DNA from: Candidatus Obscuribacterales bacterium
Lineage (GTDB): Bacteria > Cyanobacteriota > Vampirovibrionia > Obscuribacterales > Obscuribacteraceae
NCBI GenBank assembly: GCA_019750335.1
Contig: JAIEOQ010000008.1
Location: forward strand, 558,001 to 622,000
Length of the DNA: 64,000 nucleotides
Reading direction: 5' to 3'
The first letter of the stretch is position 1; every line of letters begins with the position of its first letter. The translations under genes and the position numbers were made by a program. The notes under the pieces are model-generated. The model ran no database searches. It had not been told where the DNA came from and was given only the letters and a program-made list of their open reading frames with translations. Positions 56,421 through 64,000 of this stretch are shown in pieces.

Positions 56421-57611
56421 ATGTCACAACTCATTACCCATCCGCAACAACGCAACTATCTTATTTGGCCCCTGCTTGATCTCGAACACAAGCCGGATAC
56501 TGCCGCCAATCCTCTGGCTGGATGCTCATCTTTAGACCAAATTGAAATTCTCGGTTCGCTGCATGTGAGCTTGCATGCAGTGGTGGAAAAAGCCAAGTCC
56601 GCCCTTGAGCGCTACAACAAAGCCAAAGGATGCTTAAACGAACATCAATATGAAGGCAAGCTTTTGGCTGCTCGAAAAGAGTCAGCGGAAAAGTTGGCAA
56701 AAGTAATTGCCGATCAACAGCGCAACCGGGCTTGGTACGAAGCAGCTCGAATCAATTTACTCTTAGCCACTCGCAAACTGGACAGCAAATACAAAATGCT
56801 GAACGCGCTTTTGCAGTTGATCAAAGAGATGGTCAGCGACACCCCGGAATGGCATACCATAGCCTTCAACGCCCTGCTTCTGCGCTCCGAGTTTACTTCC
56901 TTGCGCCCGCGTATCGCAAATCACTTAAACGAAGATCTAAGCGAGGGTCAAGGGCGAGAAGCGCTGCGCAAAACTTTTGCTGCAGCCTGCGCCAATGAAC
57001 CCACCGGTTTTGAATTCGACTTGAAAAACCCGGAAAGCGCTGTCTTTTATCCGGTCGCGGACATTGATTACATCAAGCTGCACTGCATTTACGAATGTCC
57101 TCAGAGCATCGATCGTCTGCGGAAAGCGATGCTGCGTCTTAACGGATTTCCTCAATCGGAGGAAATCTTATTTAATTTGGCTAAGCGCCACTTAAATGAG
57201 CCGCAATATCGTCAACGTCTGGAATCGCTATTGCAGGGCGACGATCAAGCTCAAGTCGAGACCTTGACCTGTCAACAAGCTCAATTACGTTACTCCTACG
57301 TGAGCGCCTTGTTGCAAGGCGTGCACTCCTGGAATTTTATCGACTTCCATCTCGAGCGACTCCGAAAGTTCGTTGCCGATGTGCAGAAGCAGCTGGATGC
57401 CTGCAAAGATGACGAAGAACTTGTGGCAATCGTGATGATCGACCAAATTGCCGCTCGCGCTTGGATTCGCAGTTTTGAAACCGGTCGCGAAAAATTCACT
57501 CAGTTTAGATCGTTGTGTTCCGAACCTAATGCCGTTACAGCTCTGACGCACGTTCGTGAGCTGTTCATGGATTTGGACACAACACTGGATTTGGGCTCAA
57601 CACCGGACTAA
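56421..57611 (+). CDS. Large helical protein, unknown
   Basis: The 396-residue protein is mainly helical with a likely coiled-coil region (about residues 55-110) and no membrane segment. A middle part has a few cysteines (CIYECPQ). The start at ATG 56421 has AGG at a normal distance; ATG 56406 is an alternative. It ends 23 bp before the gene for the MPN-like protein, so the two are likely co-expressed. No family is recognised. Confidence 0.78.
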   Translation: MSQLITHPQQRNYLIWPLLDLEHKPDTAANPLAGCSSLDQIEILGSLHVSLHAVVEKAKSALERYNKAKGCLNEHQYEGKLLAARKESAEKLAKVIADQQRNRAWYEAARINLLLATRKLDSKYKMLNALLQLIKEMVSDTPEWHTIAFNALLLRSEFTSLRPRIANHLNEDLSEGQGREALRKTFAAACANEPTGFEFDLKNPESAVFYPVADIDYIKLHCIYECPQSIDRLRKAMLRLNGFPQSEEILFNLAKRHLNEPQYRQRLESLLQGDDQAQVETLTCQQAQLRYSYVSALLQGVHSWNFIDFHLERLRKFVADVQKQLDACKDDEELVAIVMIDQIAARAWIRSFETGREKFTQFRSLCSEPNAVTALTHVRELFMDLDTTLDLGSTPD

Positions 57612-57634
57612 CCTTTTTTGCACAAGGATCAATT

Positions 57635-58213
57635 ATGAGCGACTCAGCGCAAAGAGTATTTCTTTCCCCAAAAGCCTGGCAAACGCTTCAAGCTTATTTC
57701 GGTTGTGCACGTGTGACCAACCTGTTGGCTTTCAACGGTAGCGTAACGCGCCTGGACAACGATGTGCTTTATGTCGACCAAGTCTTTTTGCCGGCGCAAA
57801 AGGTTGACGCAATCACTTCGGAAGTGACGGCTGAAGCACGCGCCGAGCTTTGCGAAGAGATTCTCGTGAAGCATGACGACAAGGCTGTTGATTTGATAAA
57901 CCGTCTCAAGCTCTGGGGTGTGTTTTACCCCGGTCCGGTGCTTGAGCTCGAACCGTCGAAGGCGGATCGTGATTGCATCCGCTCGGCACTCAGGGGCAGC
58001 GACAGTTTCATTTTGCACGGCATGTTCAATTTGTATCAAGACGCTCGCTTCGACCTGCATACACCTGAAGGCGAGCAGGAGAGCCTGTCTTGGGCCGTCT
58101 GTCGTGGACGAAAGTTGGCCGAGTCTTTGCAGCTGCCTGACTGGAGCGGCGACGACAACGTCGATTTGGCGCAGATTGCCGCCGAAGTGCGAGCAAAAGT
58201 TCAAGCTCGCTAG
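57635..58213 (+). CDS. Possible degenerate JAB/MPN-domain protein
   Basis: The 192-residue protein has the general order of a JAB/MPN (Mov34) domain. A strand pair (LLAFNGSVTRLDNDVLYVDQVFLPAQ) is followed by a helix with LCEEIL, a strand (LWGVFYPGP) where active JAMM proteins have a W-H-S-H segment, then S-x-x-D (PSKADRD) and two final strands. The histidines of the zinc site are absent in LWGVFYPGP, so it would be inactive as a deubiquitinase-like peptidase. The match is by pattern only and could be wrong. It follows the helical protein directly. Confidence 0.7.
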   Translation: MSDSAQRVFLSPKAWQTLQAYFGCARVTNLLAFNGSVTRLDNDVLYVDQVFLPAQKVDAITSEVTAEARAELCEEILVKHDDKAVDLINRLKLWGVFYPGPVLELEPSKADRDCIRSALRGSDSFILHGMFNLYQDARFDLHTPEGEQESLSWAVCRGRKLAESLQLPDWSGDDNVDLAQIAAEVRAKVQAR

Positions 58214-58241
58214 TACGAGTTGATTGATGCTTTGCATAGAG

Positions 58242-58279
58242 ATAAGGAGAAGTAGCCTAAAGCCAATCTCCTTATTTCT
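58242..58279 (+). terminator. Probable terminator
   Basis: A 9-bp stem (58242-58250 with 58267-58275) is followed by TTCTATTTTG. It closes the plus-strand set. Confidence 0.7.
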
Positions 58280-58312
58280 ATTTTGCAGTTTACTATATTT
58301 GTTAGTAATACG

Positions 58313-58381
58313 AAGAAAAAGAAAGCGGCAGGAGAAACAGGAACGCACTTGGTCTGTGCACCCCCAATTTCTCCTGCCGCT
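58313..58381 (-). terminator. Terminator of the minus-strand set
   Basis: A perfect 14-bp GC-rich stem (58324-58337 with 58368-58381) is followed on the minus strand by TTCTTTTTCTT. It ends the group that begins near 63.5 kb. Confidence 0.85.
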
Positions 58382-58391
58382 GCCGGGTCGG

Positions 58392-59012
58392 TTACGGCAA
58401 GGCATCAAGCTCGATCCCCAAGGACATGGATACTAGAGCACGAGAGCCTTCCGACTTCCGGCGCATCTCATCTGTAACTACGGATGCACGGTAGGTTTCG
58501 TCGGTGCTACTTAAGCAACGCCGACGAATCACCACAGTCTCTCCGTTGTCCAAGACAATCTGCTCGGAAGTCAAACGCCAAGTGTCCACACCCATGCCGG
58601 CAACCAACCAATCCAGGTTGGCGCCCCGGTAAACGACCCGATTATCCTCGTCCAAGTACATAGCCGGTTGAGCCAGCCAAGCACGTGTGTACGGGAAAAC
58701 CTTGTCGCCCTCCGGCAGGCGATCGAACTCCAGCCCATGCGTTTCCGACAACCAGCGCTTTCCGGCAAGTTCCATCCATGCCGGTGCATCCTTGATCCGG
58801 TATTTCTCCGGACTCTTTGCCCACAGCACGAAGATGGTCTCCATGCCGCGCAAAGCCAGGACGCTGTCCATCGACAGCTCGCAGGGGATGCCCCCATTTG
58901 CGATGCTGCCGAGCAGGGACAAGCGCGTGCCCTCGTACACGCTGAAGTCTTTCTGATCCAAAAAACGCACAACTTGCAGAAGCTGGTTCTTGGTGTAATT
59001 CACGGTTTTCAT
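58392..59012 (-). CDS. Hypothetical protein
   Basis: The 206-residue protein is soluble, with an alternating helix/strand pattern and several Trp residues (FVLWAKS, APAWMELAGKRW, DWLVAG). The ATG at 59012 follows a strong GGAGG site at about 7 bp and is clearly better than the longer frame. No family is recognised. It is the last gene of the minus-strand set. Confidence 0.76.
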   Translation of the reverse strand: MKTVNYTKNQLLQVVRFLDQKDFSVYEGTRLSLLGSIANGGIPCELSMDSVLALRGMETIFVLWAKSPEKYRIKDAPAWMELAGKRWLSETHGLEFDRLPEGDKVFPYTRAWLAQPAMYLDEDNRVVYRGANLDWLVAGMGVDTWRLTSEQIVLDNGETVVIRRRCLSSTDETYRASVVTDEMRRKSEGSRALVSMSLGIELDALP

Positions 59013-59192
59013 AGCCAATCCTCCATCCCGTTTCGGCGGGACACCGTGGCAAGTGTCAGCAGGGAGAAATTCGCCTACTGGCACTCACCGAGTTGGATAA
59101 GGAGTTCAACCTAACCTTGAATCAAAAGAACACAGATCTGCAGCCAGGCATTTTCGACCGAAAAACTTCAACCAACGAGTCCGACATTTCGC

Positions 59193-60155
59193 TTACTGCA
59201 AACGCTCCAAGAAAGCGTCGTTCTCCGGGCATTCCGGAAGTAGCTCGAAGGGACGGAAACAGTTGTGATGCCGCTCCAAGCAGGTGCGGTAATTTTCCAA
59301 CGCTTTCCAGTTTTCCTTCGGCTCCGGCTCCTGATACCAGTGAGCCATAGCCAGCTTCTCAAGCAAGAGCAGATTACGCCGGTCCCTCTCACCGAACTTC
59401 CGATTGAGCAAGTCGAGCGCGCGGGCGAACTGCGCCTGCGCTTCAGCGTAACGCTGCTGCGTATACAAGTTGTCTCCCAGCGCCGTCAGCGCTTGGATGA
59501 ACTCATCGACGCAAAGCTTGTCTTCGGCCACTCGCATCAAGCGCCGACATTCGGCTTCCGCCTCGTCGTAGCATTTGCATTGAGTGTACAGAGAAGCCCG
59601 CAGCACGTAACAGCCGACCGTGCTGCAAAGCGTGCCTTCACTCACATCGTGCGCGGCGATCGCCATGCTGCAAAAGTACAGCGCGGCATTCAGCTTGCCT
59701 TGCTTCTGGCGAAGCTTGGCCATCTCTTCCAGAGCCCAAGCCAGATCCGAGCCGGCAAGAACTCCTTGATCGACGATCTTGAGCAGGAAGAATTCTTCCA
59801 AGTCGCCGTGGGTCGACTTGATGCTCGTGCGAGCCAGCCGCATCAGCGCTTCTTCGTAGAACTCATTACTGCTCGTCGTTTTGAGCTGAGCCAACGCCCA
59901 ATTCAAGTCGCAAGCGCTGACACAACGACTGGTCAGTTTCTTCGCGGCGATGGTCAGGGCGTGCAGAATGAAGAACTGGGCAGCTTGCGCGTTGCCGCTG
60001 GCAAGGCAAGTCTTGGCCAGCTCGGCAAGCTGGTGGATGGAATGATCGCATCCCTCTTCCCCGGCTTGCAGGGTGGACATCACAACATCGAACGACGGGG
60101 CAAGTTTCGCCGGGTCGTCTTCTTTCACAGCAGGTTTAACAGCTGACGCTGTCAT
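59193..60155 (-). CDS. TPR-repeat protein
   Basis: The 320-residue protein is a helical repeat protein with several tetratricopeptide-like units. The clearest are at about residues 195-235 and 215-270 (ALTALGDNLYTQQRYAEAQAQFARAL, split over two units), with similar pairs near 40-80 and 150-190. TPR proteins bring partner proteins together. No enzyme domain is attached. The ATG has TGGAGA upstream. The partner is unknown; the surrounding genes are mostly orphans. Confidence 0.8.
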   Translation of the reverse strand: MTASAVKPAVKEDDPAKLAPSFDVVMSTLQAGEEGCDHSIHQLAELAKTCLASGNAQAAQFFILHALTIAAKKLTSRCVSACDLNWALAQLKTTSSNEFYEEALMRLARTSIKSTHGDLEEFFLLKIVDQGVLAGSDLAWALEEMAKLRQKQGKLNAALYFCSMAIAAHDVSEGTLCSTVGCYVLRASLYTQCKCYDEAEAECRRLMRVAEDKLCVDEFIQALTALGDNLYTQQRYAEAQAQFARALDLLNRKFGERDRRNLLLLEKLAMAHWYQEPEPKENWKALENYRTCLERHHNCFRPFELLPECPENDAFLERLQ

Positions 60156-60185
60156 GGTATTTCTCCAGAAATCAGAACTTTGTTG

Positions 60186-60617
60186 TTAGCGAATCAAACG
60201 TACTTTGCCCGGGATCAACCGGGACTCAATACAAGCATCGGCCACCGCTTGATAGCGATCCTCCGGTCCGTAAAACATACCGGCGTACTTCGGCAGTCCC
60301 TTCAAGCCATGAGCGACAAGCAACTCGTGAAGTTGCTTGAACGAGCTGCCTTGGTCAGCCTGACGCCAAGCCACACGTCCTTCGGCTTCGGCGACCAAAA
60401 GCGCCGCCTTCAACTGTTCATGTTGAGCCGGATGCGCCCGCACTTCAGCTTCGATCTGATCTCCCTTGCACCCGGGATTCATCACATGATCTCGAGTGCA
60501 GCGGAAATAAAAGACGCCTTTCGCCAAATCATCCGCCGTCGCCTCGCCTTTGTGCAGCGCAGTCAGCGCCGCACGAAAGGAAAGGAACACCGGCAGACCT
60601 TTCCGTTGTTGACTCAT
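60186..60617 (-). CDS. Hypothetical protein
   Basis: The 143-residue protein is soluble and helical. A basic stretch (RKGLPVFLSFRAALTALHKG) begins it, and two single cysteines occur in the middle (YFRCTRD, NPGCKGD). No family is recognised. The ATG has CGGAG upstream. It lies between the TPR gene and the GNAT gene in the same direction. Confidence 0.72.
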   Translation of the reverse strand: MSQQRKGLPVFLSFRAALTALHKGEATADDLAKGVFYFRCTRDHVMNPGCKGDQIEAEVRAHPAQHEQLKAALLVAEAEGRVAWRQADQGSSFKQLHELLVAHGLKGLPKYAGMFYGPEDRYQAVADACIESRLIPGKVRLIR

Positions 60618-60638
60618 CGGAATTTCTCCGTTTGGGTT

Positions 60639-61103
60639 TCAGAATTTCATTTCAAAACGATAGTAATCGTGACCGCGAAATTGCTGCAACTCGTCGTCAC
60701 GAACGAAGCCGCATTTGGTGTAGAACACCTCCAGCCCATAAGCGCAAAAGGACTCGACGACAAGAGCTTCAAGCGAAAGCCCTTGCGCAAGCCGCTGCGC
60801 ATGATTAACCAGAATCTTTCCCAAACCGCTTCCGCGCAAATCAGCTCGCACGGCAATGGCTTCAACACCGCCGACACTCTGCTCAGTCAGAACGTGTAAA
60901 CAGAGTGCCGCCGCCACGCCCTTCGCATCGCGAAGAACGTAGTAGCGACCTTGGTCAATCTCCTCAGCAATCCATGCTTCGGTGTCCCAACGGAAGTCGG
61001 GAATATCGAGATGGAACTGCTTGTTGAGTACAGCAATTTCAGCTACATCAGCCGCTTGAGCCAACGTCAGCGCCTCAGGCGCCGACAAATCAAGTTCAGA
61101 CAT
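60639..61103 (-). CDS. GNAT acetyltransferase
   Basis: The 154-residue protein is a typical GNAT enzyme. Motif A reads VEAIAVRADLRGSGLGKILV, with the R-x-x-G-x-G acetyl-CoA loop. Motif B is at VFYTKCGFVRDDE, with the Tyr close to the acid/base position. It transfers an acetyl group to an amine; the acceptor cannot be judged. AAGGAAGG precedes the ATG. The gene stands in a group of orphan genes. Confidence 0.9.
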   Translation of the reverse strand: MSELDLSAPEALTLAQAADVAEIAVLNKQFHLDIPDFRWDTEAWIAEEIDQGRYYVLRDAKGVAAALCLHVLTEQSVGGVEAIAVRADLRGSGLGKILVNHAQRLAQGLSLEALVVESFCAYGLEVFYTKCGFVRDDELQQFRGHDYYRFEMKF

Positions 61104-61135
61104 ATCGACCTTCCTTCGAATTGGTTCTTATTTGG

Positions 61136-61864
61136 CTACCAACGTCGCGGTTCGCGCGGAACTTCGTTGCGAGCACGAATGCGCGTAGCTACTTCTTCTT
61201 TCATCCGTTCAGCCAGATACGGCACCACATCGACGAGAGTCTCGTGGAAGTTAGCCGGCAGTTCGGTCAAAACGACGGCAAGCGCTTCTCGAGCTTCGGC
61301 AGCCCAAGCATTTTCGTAGAACTTAGTGCCGAAATCCAGAAGCAGAGCTTCCAGCTCGGCACGAGCAGCGACGATAGCCTCTTCCGCCTTGAGGAAATAT
61401 TCTTTCCGTCCGGCAACAAGCCAAACGGTTTCGCTGCTGTAAGAAGTTCCGCGCGGATGGCGGATCTCCTCTTTTTGAAACAGGCTTCGCGACAAGCGGT
61501 TCAGGCTGTCTTTGATCGGCGCCGGAAAAGCCCTGGCGAACTGCTTGTAGAGAACGCTGCGCGGCTCGTAATGTCGACGCATACAAGCGTCGCGACGCAG
61601 AGCATCGAACTCTTCGTTCTTCGCTTCGTCCGACGTACAGATGACGACGGTGCGCTCGGACTTTTCACGTCCGTCTTTGCTCCATAACACCTGGAGGTGG
61701 ACTTTGCCAAAGCCGGACCAGTGAAAGCTGTCGCCGATAAGCGAACTCGCCTGCAACCAAGTAAGCACCGCTTGAGCATCCTCGGACTTAATCAAGACCG
61801 TGCATTCATGCCAGCTCTGTTTGACGAGAATCCCAGAGCGGTGCAGACTGTTAGCAACGTGCAT
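61136..61864 (-). CDS. Hypothetical protein
   Basis: The 242-residue protein has no recognised domain. The N-terminal half is beta-rich, with TVLIKSEDAQAV and VHLQVLWSKDG. The C-terminal half is a long helical and basic region (ERMKEEVATRIRARNEVPREPRRW at the end, read in parts). AAGGAG stands before the ATG. Function unknown. Confidence 0.74.
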   Translation of the reverse strand: MHVANSLHRSGILVKQSWHECTVLIKSEDAQAVLTWLQASSLIGDSFHWSGFGKVHLQVLWSKDGREKSERTVVICTSDEAKNEEFDALRRDACMRRHYEPRSVLYKQFARAFPAPIKDSLNRLSRSLFQKEEIRHPRGTSYSSETVWLVAGRKEYFLKAEEAIVAARAELEALLLDFGTKFYENAWAAEAREALAVVLTELPANFHETLVDVVPYLAERMKEEVATRIRARNEVPREPRRW

Positions 61865-61897
61865 AAAACAGCTCCTTGAGCTTCTGTTGTGAATGAA

Positions 61898-62194
61898 TTA
61901 AACGACGCGCAGAAAAGTGCAGGGCAAAGCTTTGTCGGTGATCACTTTCCAATCACCGTGTTTAGCTCCGTCAGCCCCTTCTTCGATGCGCGCGCCAGCA
62001 GGCACATGCACCTCGTACAAATACAAGTCGGCAGTGCCGTCATCACGGATATAACCGGTCCAGTAAGTGATGTTCGCCTGGTTAGTGACAAACACCGCTG
62101 CCTCGGGCATCTTTCCGTGAATGTCGAACTTAGTCGGATTTATTTGAGTGAGCAGCGGTTTACGGCTCACATGAAAGTAAGTTTCAGCGGTCAT
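61898..62194 (-). CDS. Hypothetical protein with a hairpin-masked ribosome site
   Basis: The 98-residue protein starts TAETYFHVSRKPLL and has a DLYLYEVHVPAG strand. This pattern is faintly like ADP-ribosyltransferase-fold (ARR-type) proteins, but there is no firm match. The ribosome-binding GGAG and the bases up to the ATG lie in one arm of a 12-bp hairpin, so its translation may be conditional. It is 47 bp after the upstream gene. Function unknown. Confidence 0.72.
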   Translation of the reverse strand: MTAETYFHVSRKPLLTQINPTKFDIHGKMPEAAVFVTNQANITYWTGYIRDDGTADLYLYEVHVPAGARIEEGADGAKHGDWKVITDKALPCTFLRVV

Positions 62195-62237
62195 GGCAGA
62201 CTCTCCAATCTGGGTTAAGCAGACCGGAGAGTCTGCC
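62195..62237 (-). promoter_or_regulatory. Hairpin that sequesters the ribosome-binding site
   Basis: A perfect 12-bp stem (62195-62206 with 62226-62237) with a 19-nt loop. On the mRNA the 3' arm includes GGAG and ends at the base before the ATG. There is no T tract, so translational control is more likely than termination of the upstream gene. Confidence 0.7.
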
Positions 62238-62241
62238 TGAA

Positions 62242-62892
62242 CTACGAATCAACACGCACAATCGGATGACCGACATGGATCATCCCACCCGCTGGAATAG
62301 TGAGCACACCGTCCTGCCAGGAAGCAAGCAGCGGAGTATCAACATCCGCCGGACAGACCTTGCCGAACTCAACGGGGCACAAGCCGAGCGCCGGCGTCAA
62401 AGACGCTTCGTAACGACCAGCAAAGGTAACCACGCTACGCTCAAGCATCCGCTGGGCTAGGGCGAACTCGACAAAGAATGTCTGGAGCATGAGACACTCG
62501 GGCTCGTAGCGATCGTATCGAAAACGAAGGCTGGAGCCATCGTCAAAAACTCGATACTCCGAACCAAGCTCAGTCCAGTAGCGATGCCGGCAGGTGGTCA
62601 GCGGCAACAAGCGATCCTCGACACGGAAGCCGTAAACAGAGCCATCGTCGTCGAGCACAAGCGGACCGGAGCAGCTCATTCGCTCGTTGAAAAGCACACG
62701 CAACTGCGGCACAAACCAGAGGTCATCACCGACCTCTTTCTCGTAAACATAGCTCTCAGCAAAGTGAGCCAGCTTGGCGTCAAGCATGGCAGCTGCACGC
62801 GAGCCGAGCTCGAGAGCGTAGTAAGCGTCCTGAAAACCCAGGACTTTACGGCTGCAATACAGGCTTTCAAAACAACGATGTTCGGGCAGCAT
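62242..62892 (-). CDS. Hypothetical protein
   Basis: The 216-residue protein appears to be a beta-rich soluble protein with many aromatic and acidic residues. No family or motif is recognised. A strong AAAGGAGG site stands before the ATG at 62892. It lies between the HD gene and the hairpin-controlled gene and is probably co-transcribed with both. Confidence 0.74.
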   Translation of the reverse strand: MLPEHRCFESLYCSRKVLGFQDAYYALELGSRAAAMLDAKLAHFAESYVYEKEVGDDLWFVPQLRVLFNERMSCSGPLVLDDDGSVYGFRVEDRLLPLTTCRHRYWTELGSEYRVFDDGSSLRFRYDRYEPECLMLQTFFVEFALAQRMLERSVVTFAGRYEASLTPALGLCPVEFGKVCPADVDTPLLASWQDGVLTIPAGGMIHVGHPIVRVDS

Positions 62893-62924
62893 AAAATCCT
62901 CCTTTCCAGAACTATGTGATGATG

Positions 62925-63503
62925 TTAGTTTTTGAGCTTTTCTTGCAAAAACGCTTTGCGCGAATGATTCGCTCGATTCGGATGATCGGTGCCTTGGGAA
63001 TCGGCATGTTGCAGAGTAATCAAATCGCCGATGTCCGGACGCTTGAGCAGCTCGGCCAGCTCATCGTCAGACAGTTTGTTAACCTTGTGCATTTTCATGT
63101 GCAGGCGAATCAGCTCGCAAACACGTTCGGTTTCCTCGTCGCTCACCAGCAAACGGCGGCAAATGACACGAGCCATTTCAGCGCCGAGAACATCGTGACC
63201 ATGGTTGCTGATGCCACCTTCGGGCCAGCGCTTCTGTGTACGTGGCTTGGCGATGTCGTGCAACAAACCGGCGAGCATCAACACGAAGTGCGAACCGGCA
63301 AGATTGCCGACGACCTTGAGCGTGTGCACGTAAGCGTTGCCTTCCGGATGCCAAACCGGATCTTGCTCACCCAGCTCGCTACGTAGCGCCATCATCTCGG
63401 GTACCACTGCAGCAAGACGACCGTTATCCAGCCAGCCGTTAATGCCGGCAGCCGGATCAGCCGAGCAGAGCACTGCTTTTAGCTCAGCCAAATCTTGGCT
63501 CAT
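62925..63503 (-). CDS. Stand-alone HD-domain phosphohydrolase
   Basis: The 192-residue protein is an HD-domain protein of the type found at the C-terminus of tRNA nucleotidyltransferases. It has WHPEGNAYVHTL (His60), LLHDIAKP (His82-Asp83), NHGHDVLGA (His101/His103) and LQHAD (Asp168). All metal-binding groups are present, so it should be a working metal-dependent phosphohydrolase. The nucleotidyltransferase part is missing, so it is a stand-alone enzyme. Its substrate is unknown. The ATG has GAAAGG upstream. It is the first gene of the minus-strand set. Confidence 0.9.
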   Translation of the reverse strand: MSQDLAELKAVLCSADPAAGINGWLDNGRLAAVVPEMMALRSELGEQDPVWHPEGNAYVHTLKVVGNLAGSHFVLMLAGLLHDIAKPRTQKRWPEGGISNHGHDVLGAEMARVICRRLLVSDEETERVCELIRLHMKMHKVNKLSDDELAELLKRPDIGDLITLQHADSQGTDHPNRANHSRKAFLQEKLKN

Positions 63504-64000
63504 GATTATGCCTTTCAGAAGCGTTGGCAGCCGGCACCATAAATGGTGTCGTGTTGCGCAGAAGTATTGCTTGGTTGTTCTAGACGATAAGGTTCACGCT
63601 TGTAGAAATAAAAGAGATACAGACAACCTAGCGTTATAGGTTCAGTAAAGAAAACAGGTGTGTAGAGAAACAGATCAGATTCATGAGAAAAACACGTAGT
63701 ACAAAGATTAAAGGGCTTCGCATGAGCTAGGAGCTGCTCTAATCTAGAGCTAGTGCCAACTTCGCCAATTGTTAGAGCGCATTAATAACGTTCGAAACCT
63801 GCGGTAAATACGTGCTTTTTGAGGCTGGGAGCCCTTTTCCGCGTACCCCAAAAATACCGTTTCAACGACGTGCATCCCTTGCGGCGCCTATGTTTTGAAT
63901 TTGATCAGCAAAAGATATTTATCTAAATAGAGATATTTGATCTTATGGGGCACCACTATGACAGGGTAATGGCATATCTACATCCCACCCTCAACACAGC
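63504..64000. other. Gene-free right end
   Basis: About 500 bp with no convincing gene. It is AT-rich after 63590 and probably contains the promoter of the minus-strand set. A weak inverted repeat with GATATTTATCT and AGAGATATTTG is seen near 63920. Confidence 0.4.

Noticed and set aside
50589-58213. Ubiquitin-like conjugation or defence system around the MPN-like protein
   Set aside because: No E1-like, E2-like or ubiquitin-like protein is present, and the MPN-like protein lacks its ligands; the helical neighbours have no diagnostic motif.

Overview
The window is a roughly 50% GC bacterial segment. Several products carry N-terminal hydrophobic signals or lipoprotein boxes, which points to a diderm, secretion-competent bacterium. 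Most genes have good Shine-Dalgarno sites and many transcripts end in strong rho-independent terminators. There are no ribosomal or other core markers that fix the taxon. The mix (an EF-G paralog, several serpins, many small orphan proteins, extensive paralogy) would fit a large-genome environmental lineage such as Vampirovibrionia/Obscuribacterales or Planctomycetes-like bacteria, but this is inference only. No integrase, transposase, capsid or replication gene was recognised.

Layout. 1-4.7 kb: a pair of secreted paralogs (-), a C39-like papain-fold protein and a lipoprotein (+), a 145-bp MITE-like element, and a secreted alpha/beta hydrolase (-). 4.8-14.9 kb: a plus-strand run of compact genes, most of them orphans, with an isochorismatase-like hydrolase, a GNAT-like protein, a CPBP intramembrane protease, a lone receiver domain and a purple-acid-phosphatase-like metallophosphoesterase. 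15-16.1 kb: a secreted isoaspartyl peptidase, followed by twin palindromes. 16.4-20.3 kb (-): a zinc-ribbon protein, tRNA-Arg(TCT), small membrane proteins, a HAD phosphatase and a kinase-lobe-like protein. 20.8-22 kb (+): two orphans and a decayed serpin. 22.1-27.9 kb (-): Cys-rich and zinc-ribbon proteins, an S1-like protein, a helical protein and a two-domain cytidine deaminase. 28.4-30 kb (-): a membrane protein and a frameshifted class I/II aminotransferase. 30.4-36.6 kb (+): a double-hotdog thioesterase, a sarcosine-oxidase-like flavoenzyme, an EF-G paralog, a secreted protein, two lipoproteins and a lectin-fold-like protein.

36.7-48.2 kb (-): an orphan, a block of small polytopic membrane proteins with one clear paralog pair, then four full-length serpin genes. 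Three of the four serpins are followed by a strong hairpin, and each has a two-stem-loop 5' leader. Their frameworks are nearly the same but their reactive-centre loops differ. The block ends with an acyl-CoA/acyl-ACP synthetase-like AMP ligase. Divergent from it at 48.8 kb is a fusion of a PlsC-type acyltransferase with a YihY/BrkB membrane domain. The two together hold the halves of the lysophospholipid-repair enzyme Aas. 50.6-58.2 kb (+): an internally duplicated small protein, helical proteins, a divergent FtsH-like AAA protease, a tandem-duplicated gene pair ending in a Com-like zinc finger/DJ-1 protein, and a protein resembling a JAB/MPN domain without its metal ligands. 58.4-63.5 kb (-): mostly orphans plus a TPR protein, a GNAT acetyltransferase, a gene whose ribosome-binding site lies in a 12-bp hairpin, and a stand-alone HD phosphohydrolase.

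The most interesting points are the serpin array with variable reactive loops plus a fifth decayed serpin, the rearranged Aas-like locus with its acyltransferase-YihY fusion, the Com-like/DJ-1 duplication, and the RBS-sequestering hairpin.
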